Positions 1 to 11,156 of a stretch of DNA of 64,000 nt are shown piece by piece. The notes under the pieces are model-generated. The model did not search any database and was not told the DNA's origin. It saw only the letters and a program-made list of their open reading frames with translations. The stretch lies in contig CM066304.1 of the NCBI GenBank assembly GCA_033807695.1, positions 1,612,001 through 1,676,000 on the forward strand, written 5' to 3'. The position numbers and the translations under genes were made by a program. The DNA comes from Daedaleopsis sinensis. Lineage: Eukaryota; Basidiomycota; Agaricomycetes; Polyporales; Polyporaceae. Numbering within the stretch: the first letter of the stretch is position 1; the number at the start of each line of letters is the position of its first letter.

Positions 1-171
1 ATGAAGCTGAAAGATATGCGTGCGCTTGTAACTGACGATCAGGCGGTAATTTACTTTTCATACGCATATACTCCCGTATCCAGCAGCTCAACGGATTTGC
101 AGCGCAACGGGGGAAAGAGGTTTATTCCACTAGACGATGAGGAGGAAGAGGACATGCACCCGACGCAATAG
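1..171 (+). CDS. 3' end of an unidentified gene (partial)
   Basis: From base 1 a frame stays open for 56 residues to a TAG at 169-171, ending in a strongly acidic tail (LDDEEEEDMHPTQ) that looks like a genuine C terminus. The window edge cuts off whatever lies upstream. A GT at 28 and AGs at 83 and 86 could mark an intron; splicing it would give a different tail ending near 140, so the reading of this exon is uncertain. No family is recognised. It converges on the minus-strand gene that ends at 360, leaving about 190 bases between the two stops. Confidence 0.3.
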   Translation: MKLKDMRALVTDDQAVIYFSYAYTPVSSSSTDLQRNGGKRFIPLDDEEEEDMHPTQ

Positions 172-359
172 ACTATCGCGTACCTGTCGTATATTGCAAT
201 TAATTAATGTGCTTTACAACAGTCTATCTATTATCCTGCTACAGCCAAAACGCCCTACGATGATTGATATACCGTACGAGTCACTGAACACTACATAGTT
301 TCATGGACTTTGGTAACGTCCTACCACAACGAGTGGTCACATGCATACATGGTATGGTA

Positions 360-1212
360 TCATGCCCTACTTCCGGCATTTTCTGCTGCGATTAGAGTCC
401 AGCCTTCGACCTTGTCCAGCGGCATTCCGTCCCATTTGGCTAGTGCCTAGTGATGAGGTAGACAGTGTCGTGAGATAACGACTCGGGGTTTGAACTGCCT
501 TCATACCTTGTCCAATACGTCAAGCAACCTCGCGGCGTCCTTGTCTGCCTCCTCTTTAGTCTGCACATTCCGCTGAATCTCCGATTGCAGGTTAGAGTTC
601 TCCTGAGTGAGCTTGAAAACACGCAACAGTCAATATCGTGCATGAACAGCGTGTTTGCAGTTCAGAGGATACCTGGGCCAGCTCTGCATGGAGGCGATTA
701 CGCTCCTCTTCGAGTAAGGGGATTGTCCGTGCCCGAACGGCCGCACGGGGCTGCAGATCGTCCCTCCATACGTCCTTGCCGTCGTAGCCTGCCTCTTTCC
801 GCGCGCGGGCGGCCGTAACGACCGCGTGGAGGTTGTCCAGGTTGTCCTTCACGCTGTACTTCTTGAACAACTCCTCGCAGTTCTCCTATAACGCGCCGTG
901 CTCACTCTCGGTCAGGGCGGGAGGGACGCGTCAAACCGGGTCGGCTCACCGTAATCGAAGACTCTAGGCGGCTAGAGACGAGGTTGAAGATCGTGGCGGC
1001 ATTCTCGGGCTGCTCGTCGCACCAGAGCGAGAAACACTCCGCAAAGTCCTCGTACCTGCGGCAGACGGCCGTCAGTCGCGTTTCTGATGCGCCCACAAGT
1101 CATTCTGAGCTCACGACCACTTGTGTGCAGACCGCTGTATCGCGTGCTGGAGTGCAGAGTGGAAGTAGGTCCACCGTTTGCTGCCTGCCTGCGTTGACGC
1201 GGTGGTGGCCAT
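360..1212 (-). CDS. NNF1: Kinetochore protein Nnf1 (MIND/Mis12 complex subunit)
   Basis: Five exons (1212-1115, 1055-950, 885-673, 611-507, 446-360) joined by GT-AG introns sum to 609 nt, giving 202 residues, the usual Nnf1 size. The N-terminal helical part reads RWTYFHSALQHAIQ, then HKWSYEDFAECFSLW across the first junction, then a helix ending in ENCEELFKKYSVKDNLDNL. It is followed by a coiled coil (LEEERNRLHAELAQ, LTQENSNLQSEIQ). This order (R-x-x-x-F helix, W-x-x-x-x-F-x-x-C-F motif, LNxLD-type helix, C-terminal coiled coil) is the Nnf1/PMF1 pattern. In the family, Nnf1 pairs with Mis12 and links inner centromere chromatin to Ndc80 and KNL1. The start is the ATG at 1212-1210; all junctions keep frame. 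Identification is by pattern, not by search. Confidence 0.75.
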
Positions 1213-2487
1213 GGTCAATGCGCGTCGGCGGAGTTTGAACGCGGTCACACACGGTTGTGGCGGTGGGCGCCTAACGCTAGTTGATGAGCTGAACCGTTTG
1301 TTGTTCCTCGCGTAATGACTCCGCAGCAGAATGATCGCAAGGTATGCTAGTAACAGTATCCAGATCTACACGATGCACGATAACATACATACTTAGGTTG
1401 CGATGCTAGGGCAGACTATAAAGAGCCTGTCCAGCCGGCGGGGCTCTGCGACAACGATGCTTGGCCTTCGCGGCGGAAGATACTAACGAATTGACTCTAG
1501 ATGCTCAATCAGTATGAGCTGAAGATACAATAGCCCTGCGCGCAAGACACCGCGACCCTGCTACCTTGCGGCTCCTTGCTACCCGATATACGCCGGTAGT
1601 CGCTCGATTATCTGATTCTTCGGACACAAGAAAGGACGCCGAGCATTTTTTGGTGGGCGCACTGTGGCGACCGCAACTCCCGCGGATAACCTGTGATGCA
1701 CAGCGTCCGAGTCGGGCGATCACTGAGGAGGTGATGCTCAAGTACAACGGCACATCGCCCCGCGTCTGAACTGCTCTTTGAAGGTCGTTCCCACCGCAAC
1801 GTCTGTAGACGTTGGTGGGTCCACCATGAAAACACCCTGTGTTACCTGCCGGTGCCTCGCGCAAACAATACATGTGCGACGGTACAAGCGTGCATTTGAT
1901 TGAACAAGTGCGTTGATCCCATTAGGAGCTGTTGTGGATCATTCGATGTTGTTGATGTATTCCTTCTACTTGTCTGTACCTTCAGCTCACGCAGTGCCGA
2001 ATATTGACTGTCTTGCCCCGGTCGTTGTGTACTGGATCCGAGCCGCATAATGGCAACCGGGACTTTGTTCATAGCGGGCCGGAGCTAGTACATGTCCTGG
2101 CCTCGTGTGCTGGGAGTCGGTCGTGGATTCTGAGGCCGCACGATTTATCATGGTGACGGACATCCCTGTGGACAGGTGTGAGTCGACCCGCCACTACCAT
2201 TCCCACCGCACGATCTCTACCCATACCATTTGTCTCTCCAAGACCAGTCGAAAAGGCTATGACACTAGGACGTACTAGCACCGCCCATGGATGCTGGAAT
2301 ACGAGTCTCTAGACCGATGATCTGTGGTGAGTCGACTAGGTCAATCTGCTCTAGAAAGGAGGAGCACTGATTCCGGATTGCGTGCTTCTCAAACACTTGC
2401 CTCCTTGGTCGAGTCCTGCTTCACAGCCATCCACACATTCCTCGGAGACCTAAGCCACATTTGCTGCAGTTGACATGGATATCTGGG
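1213..2487. other. Intergenic stretch, no gene seen
   Basis: Open frames here are short, overlap each other on both strands and show no recognisable domain, so no gene is called. The segment next to 1212 should hold the Nnf1 promoter; no clear TATA box was found. Confidence 0.5.
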
Positions 2488-2495
2488 TATATAAA
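2488..2495 (+). promoter_or_regulatory. TATA box of the leucine-rich protein gene
   Basis: TATATAAA lies about 170 bases upstream of the ATG at 2664, a plausible spacing for a fungal TATA box with a leader. Confidence 0.5.
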
Positions 2496-2663
2496 CCGAC
2501 CGTGAGCCTCATCCTCATGGCCCGCATCACTTCCCATCCTCACTTCCCTCTGGCCTCACTACCTTCCGCGTCCTGCGCCACTCGTCACTTTGGTAAGGCG
2601 TTCTCGTCTTAATGTTGGAAGCATGGCCGGCTGAATTCTATCTATCATCAGGAACCGTTGGCA

Positions 2664-4220
2664 ATGCCTGATACCATCCACAGCGCCTCTCCAGTTGACG
2701 GCGTCCCGTTCTTCGAGCAACGACGGCCGCTTGGGAACATAGGCGTTGCTGGCGACACGCTCAGCTCCACCGCGGCAGTTACGCATCTCCCCGTTCATCT
2801 CGAACATACAAGAACGTACGACGAAACCTCTAGCGCGATGGGCGACTCGGACACGACGTGCCACACTCCTGCTGTGGCGAAAGCTACATCGACCTCTAAG
2901 AATGTGGTGCGTCTGATCCCCATTCCCAATTACGCCAATCATCCCTTGTTGCACATGGAGTACCTCCTACAACACCCCGATGTCCATGAGCTCGTTCTGG
3001 AGACTTTGGACAGCGAGGACAGATGCACGACAATGGAGGACGTACTTAGTCGTTACGGTGGACGGATCGAGTCCATTCGACTCGACGCCACCATGCTCCC
3101 TCACCTCCGATCATCTGATGCGATGCAGCATCCTGTGGAGCTTCCGTTCCTAGCATCTCCTGCGGTGTCCGCAGCCACGCCTCCCATTCCTCTTTTCACC
3201 GCTCTGAAGGATCTCACCATCACGTCCAGCCACGCGGTTTCCATCCGCTCAGTGTTGGAGCTCCTCCAGGTCTGTCCGATGCTGAGGACGCTGGCCATAC
3301 ACAACAACAGACACCACTCGCCTATCTTCCCCGAATCTTTTGACAGCGTCCCGGAGCCCGTTCTCCCTTTCCTCGAACAGGTGACGGTCGATGGCCTGCT
3401 CACCGGCACAGTCGAAGACTTCTTGAACAAACTTCTTCCTTCTCTCAGAGAATCCACCAAGGTCGAGGCCCACTTCTACGACGCAAGCTTCCCTGTGCTC
3501 GCGCACGGGCCTGCGCTCCAGAAGCTGTGCTCCCCCATCCGCCACGGGTGCCTTTCCTACATGTCGCTAGAACCCGTAGGCGGTGCCAACCCCGGCTCGA
3601 AGTCCAGGTACCTGCTCAGCTTTTCCGACGCTGCCGCCGCCCGCATTCAATTGTCCTGGCACTGGACGGAGGAGCCCGGGAAGACCCCGAACCTCGCGCA
3701 CATCGGGCTCGCCTCCGCCGCCTTCAGGAACATGCGGGAGCTCTCGCTGTTCCTGCGCAACGTCCGTCCGTCCTACTACGACATGTGGTCCATCATGCAA
3801 TCCTTCCGCAGCCTGAAGCGCGTCGAGCTCGTCTCCGCCCAGCCCGCAGCTCCCTCTAACCCCCTCGACGGCCACCCGAAGGCCGGGTGCACGCCACCGC
3901 CAGTGGGGGCCGTCACGCACCAGCGCGTGTTTGTGGTCCGCCCGGGGGCAGCACCGTTCCTGCGCAGGGTCACGAACGTCCCGCTGCTGTTCTCCGTGGA
4001 GATCGCGCAGGCGCTCTGCGAGATTGAGAACTGTGCCACTGGCACGTACGACGCGGGCAACGGGGGCAACGGCTACCTACCGCCGACCCGGGCGGCATCC
4101 ACGGCCGCCCAGGCGCGCCCGCAGCTGCCCATCCCCGCCCACTTGCTGCGCTGGGTGCGCTATTACTACGACCCGATCTGGGCGCTGATGGTCCGCCGGG
4201 CCACGCGGTGGGAGCTCTGA
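2664..4220 (+). CDS. Hypothetical leucine-rich (F-box/LRR-like) protein, intronless
   Basis: A single uninterrupted frame of 518 residues from the ATG at 2664 (an in-frame TTG lies two codons upstream but is not a likely start). The central part (residues ~170-230 and ~340-380) has irregular leucine-rich strand-helix units such as LKDLTITSSHAVSIRSVLEL and LRTLAIHNN, like the C-terminal half of the large basidiomycete F-box/LRR family. The N terminus lacks a clear F-box (no LPxELLxxIF motif), so substrate-adaptor function is only inferred. No signal peptide or membrane segment is evident. Codon third positions become very GC-rich towards the 3' end. A TATA box precedes it. It could also be an unrelated LRR-like orphan. 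Confidence 0.7.
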   Translation: MPDTIHSASPVDGVPFFEQRRPLGNIGVAGDTLSSTAAVTHLPVHLEHTRTYDETSSAMGDSDTTCHTPAVAKATSTSKNVVRLIPIPNYANHPLLHMEYLLQHPDVHELVLETLDSEDRCTTMEDVLSRYGGRIESIRLDATMLPHLRSSDAMQHPVELPFLASPAVSAATPPIPLFTALKDLTITSSHAVSIRSVLELLQVCPMLRTLAIHNNRHHSPIFPESFDSVPEPVLPFLEQVTVDGLLTGTVEDFLNKLLPSLRESTKVEAHFYDASFPVLAHGPALQKLCSPIRHGCLSYMSLEPVGGANPGSKSRYLLSFSDAAAARIQLSWHWTEEPGKTPNLAHIGLASAAFRNMRELSLFLRNVRPSYYDMWSIMQSFRSLKRVELVSAQPAAPSNPLDGHPKAGCTPPPVGAVTHQRVFVVRPGAAPFLRRVTNVPLLFSVEIAQALCEIENCATGTYDAGNGGNGYLPPTRAASTAAQARPQLPIPAHLLRWVRYYYDPIWALMVRRATRWEL

Positions 4221-4927
4221 GATGTCAAGCTTTCCATGCTCCTGGCTAACCTGGGTTAGCCAGGCTAGTGCGAATCACGGTGCGGTGCGCCTGTGCAAGA
4301 ACTTCCGAATCCCAAGGACAACGCTTCGCTGATTCCTTCCTATGTTGACCTGATCTCAGTCGTGACTTCTGTGGCGCTCTGCGTGCACTTGAAACTGCTC
4401 GGTATGTTACAAACAACCTTCCTTCGTTCTTGAATATGTTACTCTCTCTCACCTTCACTCGCGTGTGGCCCTGTGTGGCGGTGCGACCATGCTCTATGTA
4501 CTACGTATGCCTTCAGATCTATGCTCATGTTCGCTTCGAACTTCCATGTACCTATGTTGCAGAGCCTCACACAGCAATACACGATGCGCTGCCCCCATGA
4601 GATCTAGAACGTCCTTAGGATGAGTCAAAAGTTTGCGCAGTACTACCTACTCCCACCTTGGAGGATCAGAAGCACTCCACAGCACTCGCTCACGAGGAAC
4701 ACACATGCATGGTATCCTCGAGGCTAGTCACCGCCTGCGCGCATCAAATGATCAATCCCACCGCCTAGACGGAATTACGTAACGTATTATATGCATGTTC
4801 GCGCACACGGACAGTGACTTCAACGAGTAATTCACATATCAACGTCAACTTCGAGAGAAAGGGAGATAGATTACAGTATACAGTACAAAACGAAACCAAT
4901 ACAGAAGAAACCCAAAGAATCGAACAC
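4221..4927. other. Intergenic stretch between convergent genes
   Basis: Holds the 3' flanks of the leucine-rich gene (+) and histone H4 (-). No open frame with protein-like character was seen. Confidence 0.5.
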
Positions 4928-5364
<437 letters not shown>

Positions 5365-5754
5365 GTTTGTAGAGTGTTGTAGTAGGGTGAGGTGGTGGTA
5401 AAAGTGTGTGTGTGTGTGTGTGTGCTTGAGCCTAGCGGGGCTGAGCAGATGGCGGTGGCGGAGGGTGTGAGGGGATGAGAAACAAATTTCGCGCCCCGCC
5501 GAGTACTTATGTGGTTGGGCGCGTACGGCACGTGCTGACGCGCCATCAAACTCTATTTTGTTGAAGCCGTTCAACGCGTGCATCACGTGAGCGTTTCGAC
5601 GCGTCTGCCGAGAGCGCCCGTCGCCCGATCGCGTCCATATAAGTACCCCCGCCTGCCTCTGGCTGTCCCCACCACACCTTCCGCCCTCAAACTCTCATCC
5701 GGATCATACCACCCCGCCTCCACCACCACAACTTATATCTTCTGCACATCCGCA
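5365..5754. promoter_or_regulatory. Bidirectional H4/H3 histone promoter
   Basis: The 390 bp between the two ATGs is roughly symmetric. ATAAGTAC occurs towards H4 (5503-5510, reverse strand) and towards H3 (5639-5646, forward strand) as TATA-like elements. Two CACGTG boxes lie at 5529-5534 and 5584-5589, on either side of a perfect inverted repeat TTGAAGCCGTTCAA at 5561-5574 close to the midpoint. A (GT)n microsatellite sits at 5404-5424 in the H4 leader. Coordinated S-phase expression is inferred from histone gene knowledge. Confidence 0.65.
5404..5424. repeat. (GT)n microsatellite in the H4 leader
   Basis: About ten GT dinucleotides in a row, lying between the H4 start codon and its TATA-like element. 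Confidence 0.9.
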
Positions 5755-6350
5755 ATGGCCCGCACCAAGCAAACCGCTCGCAAGTCCACCGGTGGTAAGT
5801 GTCCAGTACGATTTTGGACTTGGACATCTCGAGCTCACAATACAACCATCGCAGGTAAGGCACCGCGTAAGCAGCTCGCTGCGAAGTCCCAGGCGCGTAA
5901 GACCGCCGCGGTAAGTCTCTTCGACTCTCTTTGTCACGTTCCACATCTCATAACCTGTCGCTTCAGGCCGCGACTGGGGGTGTGAAGAAGCCCCATCGTT
6001 TCCGGCCGGGTACCGTCGCTCTCCGCGAGATCCGGCGGTACCAGAAGTCGACGGAGCTGCTCATCCGCAAGCTGCCCTTCCAGCGGCTCGTGCGCGAGAT
6101 CGCGCAGGACTTCAAGGTGCGTTTCCTTCTCTTCTCTTTCTTGACCGTTCACCCCAATCTCACTCCCGCGCGCTTGCAGACCGACCTCCGCTTCCAGTCG
6201 TCTGCGGTCATGGCGCTGCAGGAGGCGTCCGAGGCGTACCTCGTCTCGCTGTTCGAGGACACGAACCTCGCGGCCATCCACGCGAAGCGCGTCACCATCC
6301 AGCCAAAAGACCTCGCGTTGGCGCGCCGTCTGCGCGGCGAGAGGACCTAA
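5755..6350 (+). CDS. H3: Histone H3 with an altered tail
   Basis: Four exons (5755-5794, 5855-5910, 5967-6116, 6180-6350) encode 138 residues. The start [20 protein letters not shown] is canonical, with K4, K9, K14 and K18 preserved. The core ([43 protein letters not shown]) is that of H3. Between K23 and the RFRPG motif it reads [21 protein letters not shown], two residues longer than the usual 136-residue H3: one extra before the K27-equivalent and one extra alanine after it. Splice sites are canonical (GTAAGT donors) and no alternative junction keeps frame, so the change appears real. It is the divergent partner of histone H4. Confidence 0.97.
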
Positions 6351-9300
6351 TTTATTCGTCTCTCCTGTCTCCTCTTGTCTAGGTTCGGTCGTCACATCTG
6401 TACGAGTAGTGTAGCTTTATTCCATTTTCTTCTCGTCTTCTGCGTGGCTCGATTGCGTGAGTTGTGCGATGTGCGGATGTCGTGGTGGCCGTACGAGGGC
6501 GCCTGATAGGTATTCTTCAGTTATTATTGTCGCGTGCACGTGTGGCACATCGTCCAGCTCAGTTGGAGGTGGTGAAATTCACATTGACAACACGGACGGG
6601 CTTGAGGCTGGACCGAGCGGAGCTGAAGCTGCGAAACACGCTCCGGCCAAAGCTCAGTGCTGCTGCAATCGGGACGTGTCGCAGTCTGAGTCTCGCATTT
6701 CCATTTCCATATGCGGCCCGCGCAGGTCCCAGTGTAAGAGTATGTACCCCAGTGGTACCCCCGAACCCCGGCGCGGGCATCCCCACACCCATCGCAAGCT
6801 CCCAGCGTTGCGCACGAAGCCGGGGGACGCGGGGGCGCACAGACGGGGGTATGAGGCGTATGTGACGACATGCCCGCGGCACATAAGCGCGGCCGCTCCT
6901 CGAACAGGCAGTCGCTCGCAGCGAGTTTCCCAGTCCGCGACCCCCAACGGCCATATGACCCGCAGCGCACCTGAGGCCTGGACACTTATGCATCGCTAGC
7001 TTCATATGCATCCGGCACTACCACCGGTTAAGCTTGGGTGTATCCGTCCAGTGGCGTCGACAGAACTCTCTGCGCTCCTCCTGCGCAAATATTGAGATTC
7101 TTCGCGGGCAGATAGGCGCCCACCGCGATAACGGACGCGGGGTGATGCGTCGGCACGGCGTCGGGGCGCGGGACGCGGACTCGAGATCGGGGCGCCAAGT
7201 CTTGCGCGGGACACGGACGGCGCACACGCGCCTGCGCCTCTGCGCACGGGGCACGGGGGAGGGGGAGCGGAGGGGATCTAGCGAGCGAGCGCGGCGAGGG
7301 GAGGGGTGCACGCTGCCCTGCCAGCACGGCGGCGCGCACGCACACACAAGTGTCAATCTGGGGCTGGGGGCGTACCGGGTATTTGGCGCAAGATCGCTAT
7401 CGCGAGCGTGGGACCGCCCGCGCGGCGGAGAAGCGTCAGACTCACTGGCAGCCCAAGCCAAGTGCGCGGCGCGGCGCGGTTTGCAGGGGGCGCCGTACGG
7501 GGCTCGGGGTGCGGGGCCCCCGGTACGCGCACACGCAGGGCGGCCCCGCGCCCCGCGCCCCGCCCGGTCGCATGGGTGCCCGGGCGTGCGCCGCTCTCTC
7601 CGCCACGCGGACGGGCTGGCCGACTGGACGGCTGGCGGATGTGCGTGCGGGTGCAGGCTCCTGGGGCCTGCGGCCTGCGGGGGGCGAGCAGCCTGCGGAC
7701 GGAGGGTGCAGAGGGGACGATCTGGTCAGCGAGTTTTGCTAGCCCGCGGAGATGGCGTGCTGACCTCCCGGAGCTCTCTCGGCCCCAGCAGGACGCCTGA
7801 GCGGCGTACAGGGAGCGGCGGGGCGCACGGCCGGGGCTGTAAAAACGTGTGCTCCGGGACGGCGCTGGGCGAGCGCAATGGGGCTCGGCCGGGAGCGAGC
7901 CACGCCGCGCCAGAGCACGGCCGCCGCAGCAGGACGGGGAGCAGGCGGACGCGGGTGGGGGCACGCGGTGCCCGAGGTGCGTCGACCCCGCAGAGTGTTC
8001 TTCCCGCCTGACGCAGCTCACTCCTGGGCTCTGACCGCAGGGGGCGCACGCACGCACGCGCACCGTCGCCCGGGCAGTCGGGCGGAAGGGGGCGGGCCCG
8101 ATAGAGAGCACCTGGGGAGACGACGACTGCCTGGCCTGCGGGGGCGGAACTGCGGCTATGGGCGAGCGTGCTTGTGATGGCTAGGCCTAGGGCTTGTGCG
8201 TGAATGGAACTGCAGAGCGTGCGGGATGCACTATCGCCTCCTCTCCTCTCTCCCGATGCCCAGCAGCCCCGACGCACCACCCGGCACCCCTCCGACCATC
8301 GAGAGAGCAGCCGACAAGGGCGAACGTGGCGTGTACGAGCGCAGCAGTCTGGAGAACGTCACGGGGGTTGCAGGGAGGGTGGCAAGGAAAATGAGATCAA
8401 TTGTGCGGTCGTGTGTTGAAGGATGCGCAGACTTTACGAACAGATGGAGCCTGTTCCACGGGGCAGGGGCCGATGGCGACGAAAGAAAGGGGGTGATGGT
8501 GGACGGATGGACGTTGCGAGGCTGGCAGCGGGCTGAGGACGTCGCGGGTTCGTCGATTGGGAGGTGGGAGGGACGGAGACGGATGTCAAGAATCGAAGGA
8601 TAAACAAGGGATGGGGACATGTTGTGTGCGAGCAGTCTCGGCTGAGGAGAAACGGATGTGGACGAAGAGTGATGCGAGTGCACAAGGGCCGCTGTGAGTA
8701 TCGACGGCCGTTCGAGGGGCCGGCGCGTGTGACGTATGGCAGAGCGCGTACGCGTCCCGATCCTTGTCCCATCCAGCTGGACCTTGGCTGGAGCATGCAA
8801 GTAAGTAGAACCGGCTCGAGCCGGAGATCTCGCTGCCTCGGGCGATTGCGACGGCGCAGTGGCCAGTATATAATCACCCTTCTTCCAGCCCTGCAACCAC
8901 CCGCCCCCGTCCCTCCGCTACACCTCCACACCCCGCCCGGGAGCCCGGCGCAAACGGTAACACGACCGAGCAAGCGTTCGGTAGTCGCCAGCGCTCCCCC
9001 ACACCCAGCGACAAGTCCGTCCATCGTCTGCAGTTGCACGCACTCCTCTGACTAGAACACCGCCGCCGCACCCTCGGCTTGGCGCGAGTGGGCCCCGTTA
9101 GGCGTACACAAGGCACTACAACGGCCCCACAAGCCATACTTCCGGGGTTATGCACTGTTCAAGTCAGCTCGCTAACCTCCTCCTCGTTGACAGAGCCGCA
9201 TTGGAGACCCACCTCGATAGGGCACACTATGGGTGATGCAGCCTATGAGAAGCGTGCGGACCGTGACCGGTACAGAGGAACGGCGAATTGGTGTCGGTAA

Positions 9301-11156
9301 GCATCGCACTGGACACACGTGGGTCCGACTAGGATCCTGCAGCGTGAGCGACGTACGGATGGGTAGAAGGGCTGCAGTTTACTCACCATACACCACTGCA
9401 GCCAGGCAGGCCGATCCCAACGGGCTGCGGCGTTGCGGGCGTACCTGGATGCTAGAAATGGGCGCGTTCTGCGCGAGGTGGTTAGGGCACTCGTCGTCGC
9501 AGAACGCCCCGATCCAAGTCTGTTGCCTGTGTTGCCATAAAAAAGATCGCCCCGAAAGGATACACAAAGAAGGAATCGAGGGCCCGCACGCCCCGCTACT
9601 GGTCATGATGACGCACCCCGCCGCGACCGGCATAACGCGCATGGACTGAGTCTGGGAAGATTCGGACCACCATCGCGGTTATCGAGCTCCTACGACTAGG
9701 CACACCGTCTATGCACGCGGGCATCCGCCAGGCGGTCCGGGTGGTGGGGGCAGCCCGACCTCTCGATATTTGCGGGGGCCAAGACGGGACCGCGGACAGA
9801 GAGTGGCAGTCGCATACGATACCGGAGGGCACGCTGTATACAGCTTCTGCCTGTACCGACAACGCAGTCCCCGCGAGTATTTTCTCGTCGCTGACCACAC
9901 CCGGTCCATCCATGACCCGGTCGGGCGGGCGGCGGGATTGATGCGCCCACAGATGGCGCGCCGGGCCTCCCCCGAGTCGCGGCGCCGTCGTCCACGAGCG
10001 CCGCAGGGCCGGGGCATGGCGAGGATGACGACGGCGACGGCCGTCCTGGGTGTGCGCAACGAAGGAGAGACGGCGGGAACAGAGGCGCGCCGCCTCGGAC
10101 GCACACGGCGAAAGGTTATCCCACTCTCTGCCCGCCCGCGACTACCAACACCCGTTGCACATTCTGGCCGCTGCTCAGGGTGGCTCACCCACCTGCGGCC
10201 CGCGTTGCAGCCGGCGACGTCCCGCGTCGCTCACGTCTCTCCGTACCCACTCACTCGGCTGGCTCTCTGTTGCGCGTGTGGGCAGCTCCCCGCGGCTCGT
10301 TCTCCCCCTCCTCCTGCCTACACCCCGCCCACCGCCGGTCTACTCAGTAGCCGCAATTGCCGCAATCGCATACAAGCTTTGGGCTTGCGCACGCCGCTCG
10401 TGGTCCGCGGGGTCCCAGCACCCGCATCCCCGGGCGTCGGCCTTGGACTTGCTCGCCCCTTCTCGCAACTCTCTTTCGCTCGCTTCGACGGTCTATGCTT
10501 GTCCCCATTCACCCCAAGGTTCGCCCCAAGGTTTCATCTCCCAACACGCCCCTGCGCCCCATGACGGCTGCACGGGTCGAGTCGAGTGCAGGTCCACCGC
10601 ACCCCCCGTACGTCCGCTTCCCCGCGCTGTCTCCTCGCCCCGCGAAGCCCCTGCCCCCTCCCATGGGCCTCGCCGCGTTGCACGCTACTTCTACCGCTAT
10701 TACGTCGGCCATACAGCAACCCCCCCTCGCCCTTCCGCTGCGCACGGCGGCGACGAGAAAAGGTTCGCACCCCACTTCGAATGTGTCTTCGAAACGCCAG
10801 GCCCGTCCGCAAAACCCACGGCTGCTCCTTCCTTCAGTCCGCCGAGATCCCTCTCGGCTGCAGGGCCGTCAATGGGGGCAGCAGGAACGGAGTCGCGAGA
10901 CCGCGTCCGACTCACCTCACCGCGTGCTCTGCGCATCGCACAAGCTCCGTCCACCGTCCAGACTCTGAGTCTGAGCTACTGGACCGGGATCCCGCACTCG
11001 CGGGGCCTCTACCTATCTGGCCGCTTCCGTCCCATGCCATGCCAGACTCGGGTTGGGGGGAAAGCCGCGTAGCCGCAGGTCGCACGTTACAGGGCAGACG
11101 GTAAATACTCGCGCACGATCCCAATCTCGAACACGGCTTTCCAGACACAGACACTA
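6351..11156. other. Long GC-rich region without a supportable gene
   Basis: The 4.8 kb between histone H3 and NUP85 is very GC-rich, notably 7.1-8.2 kb and 9.9-11.1 kb, so long stop-free frames occur on both strands at once (for example 325 codons + and 252 codons - over the same bases). Their translations are Arg/Ala/Pro/Gly-rich, without conserved blocks. A TATATAAT lies near 8867-8874 on the plus strand, so an unrecognised transcript is possible. I see no defensible exon. Confidence 0.4.

Noticed and set aside
7034..8111. Overlapping long open frames (325 codons + and 252 codons -)
   Set aside because: Both strands are open over the same GC-rich bases and both translations are low-complexity Arg/Ala/Pro/Gly; this is what high GC produces by chance.
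10050..11072. 340-codon plus-strand frame before NUP85
   Set aside because: No domain, composition dominated by Pro/Ser/Arg, and several competing frames across the same GC-rich DNA.
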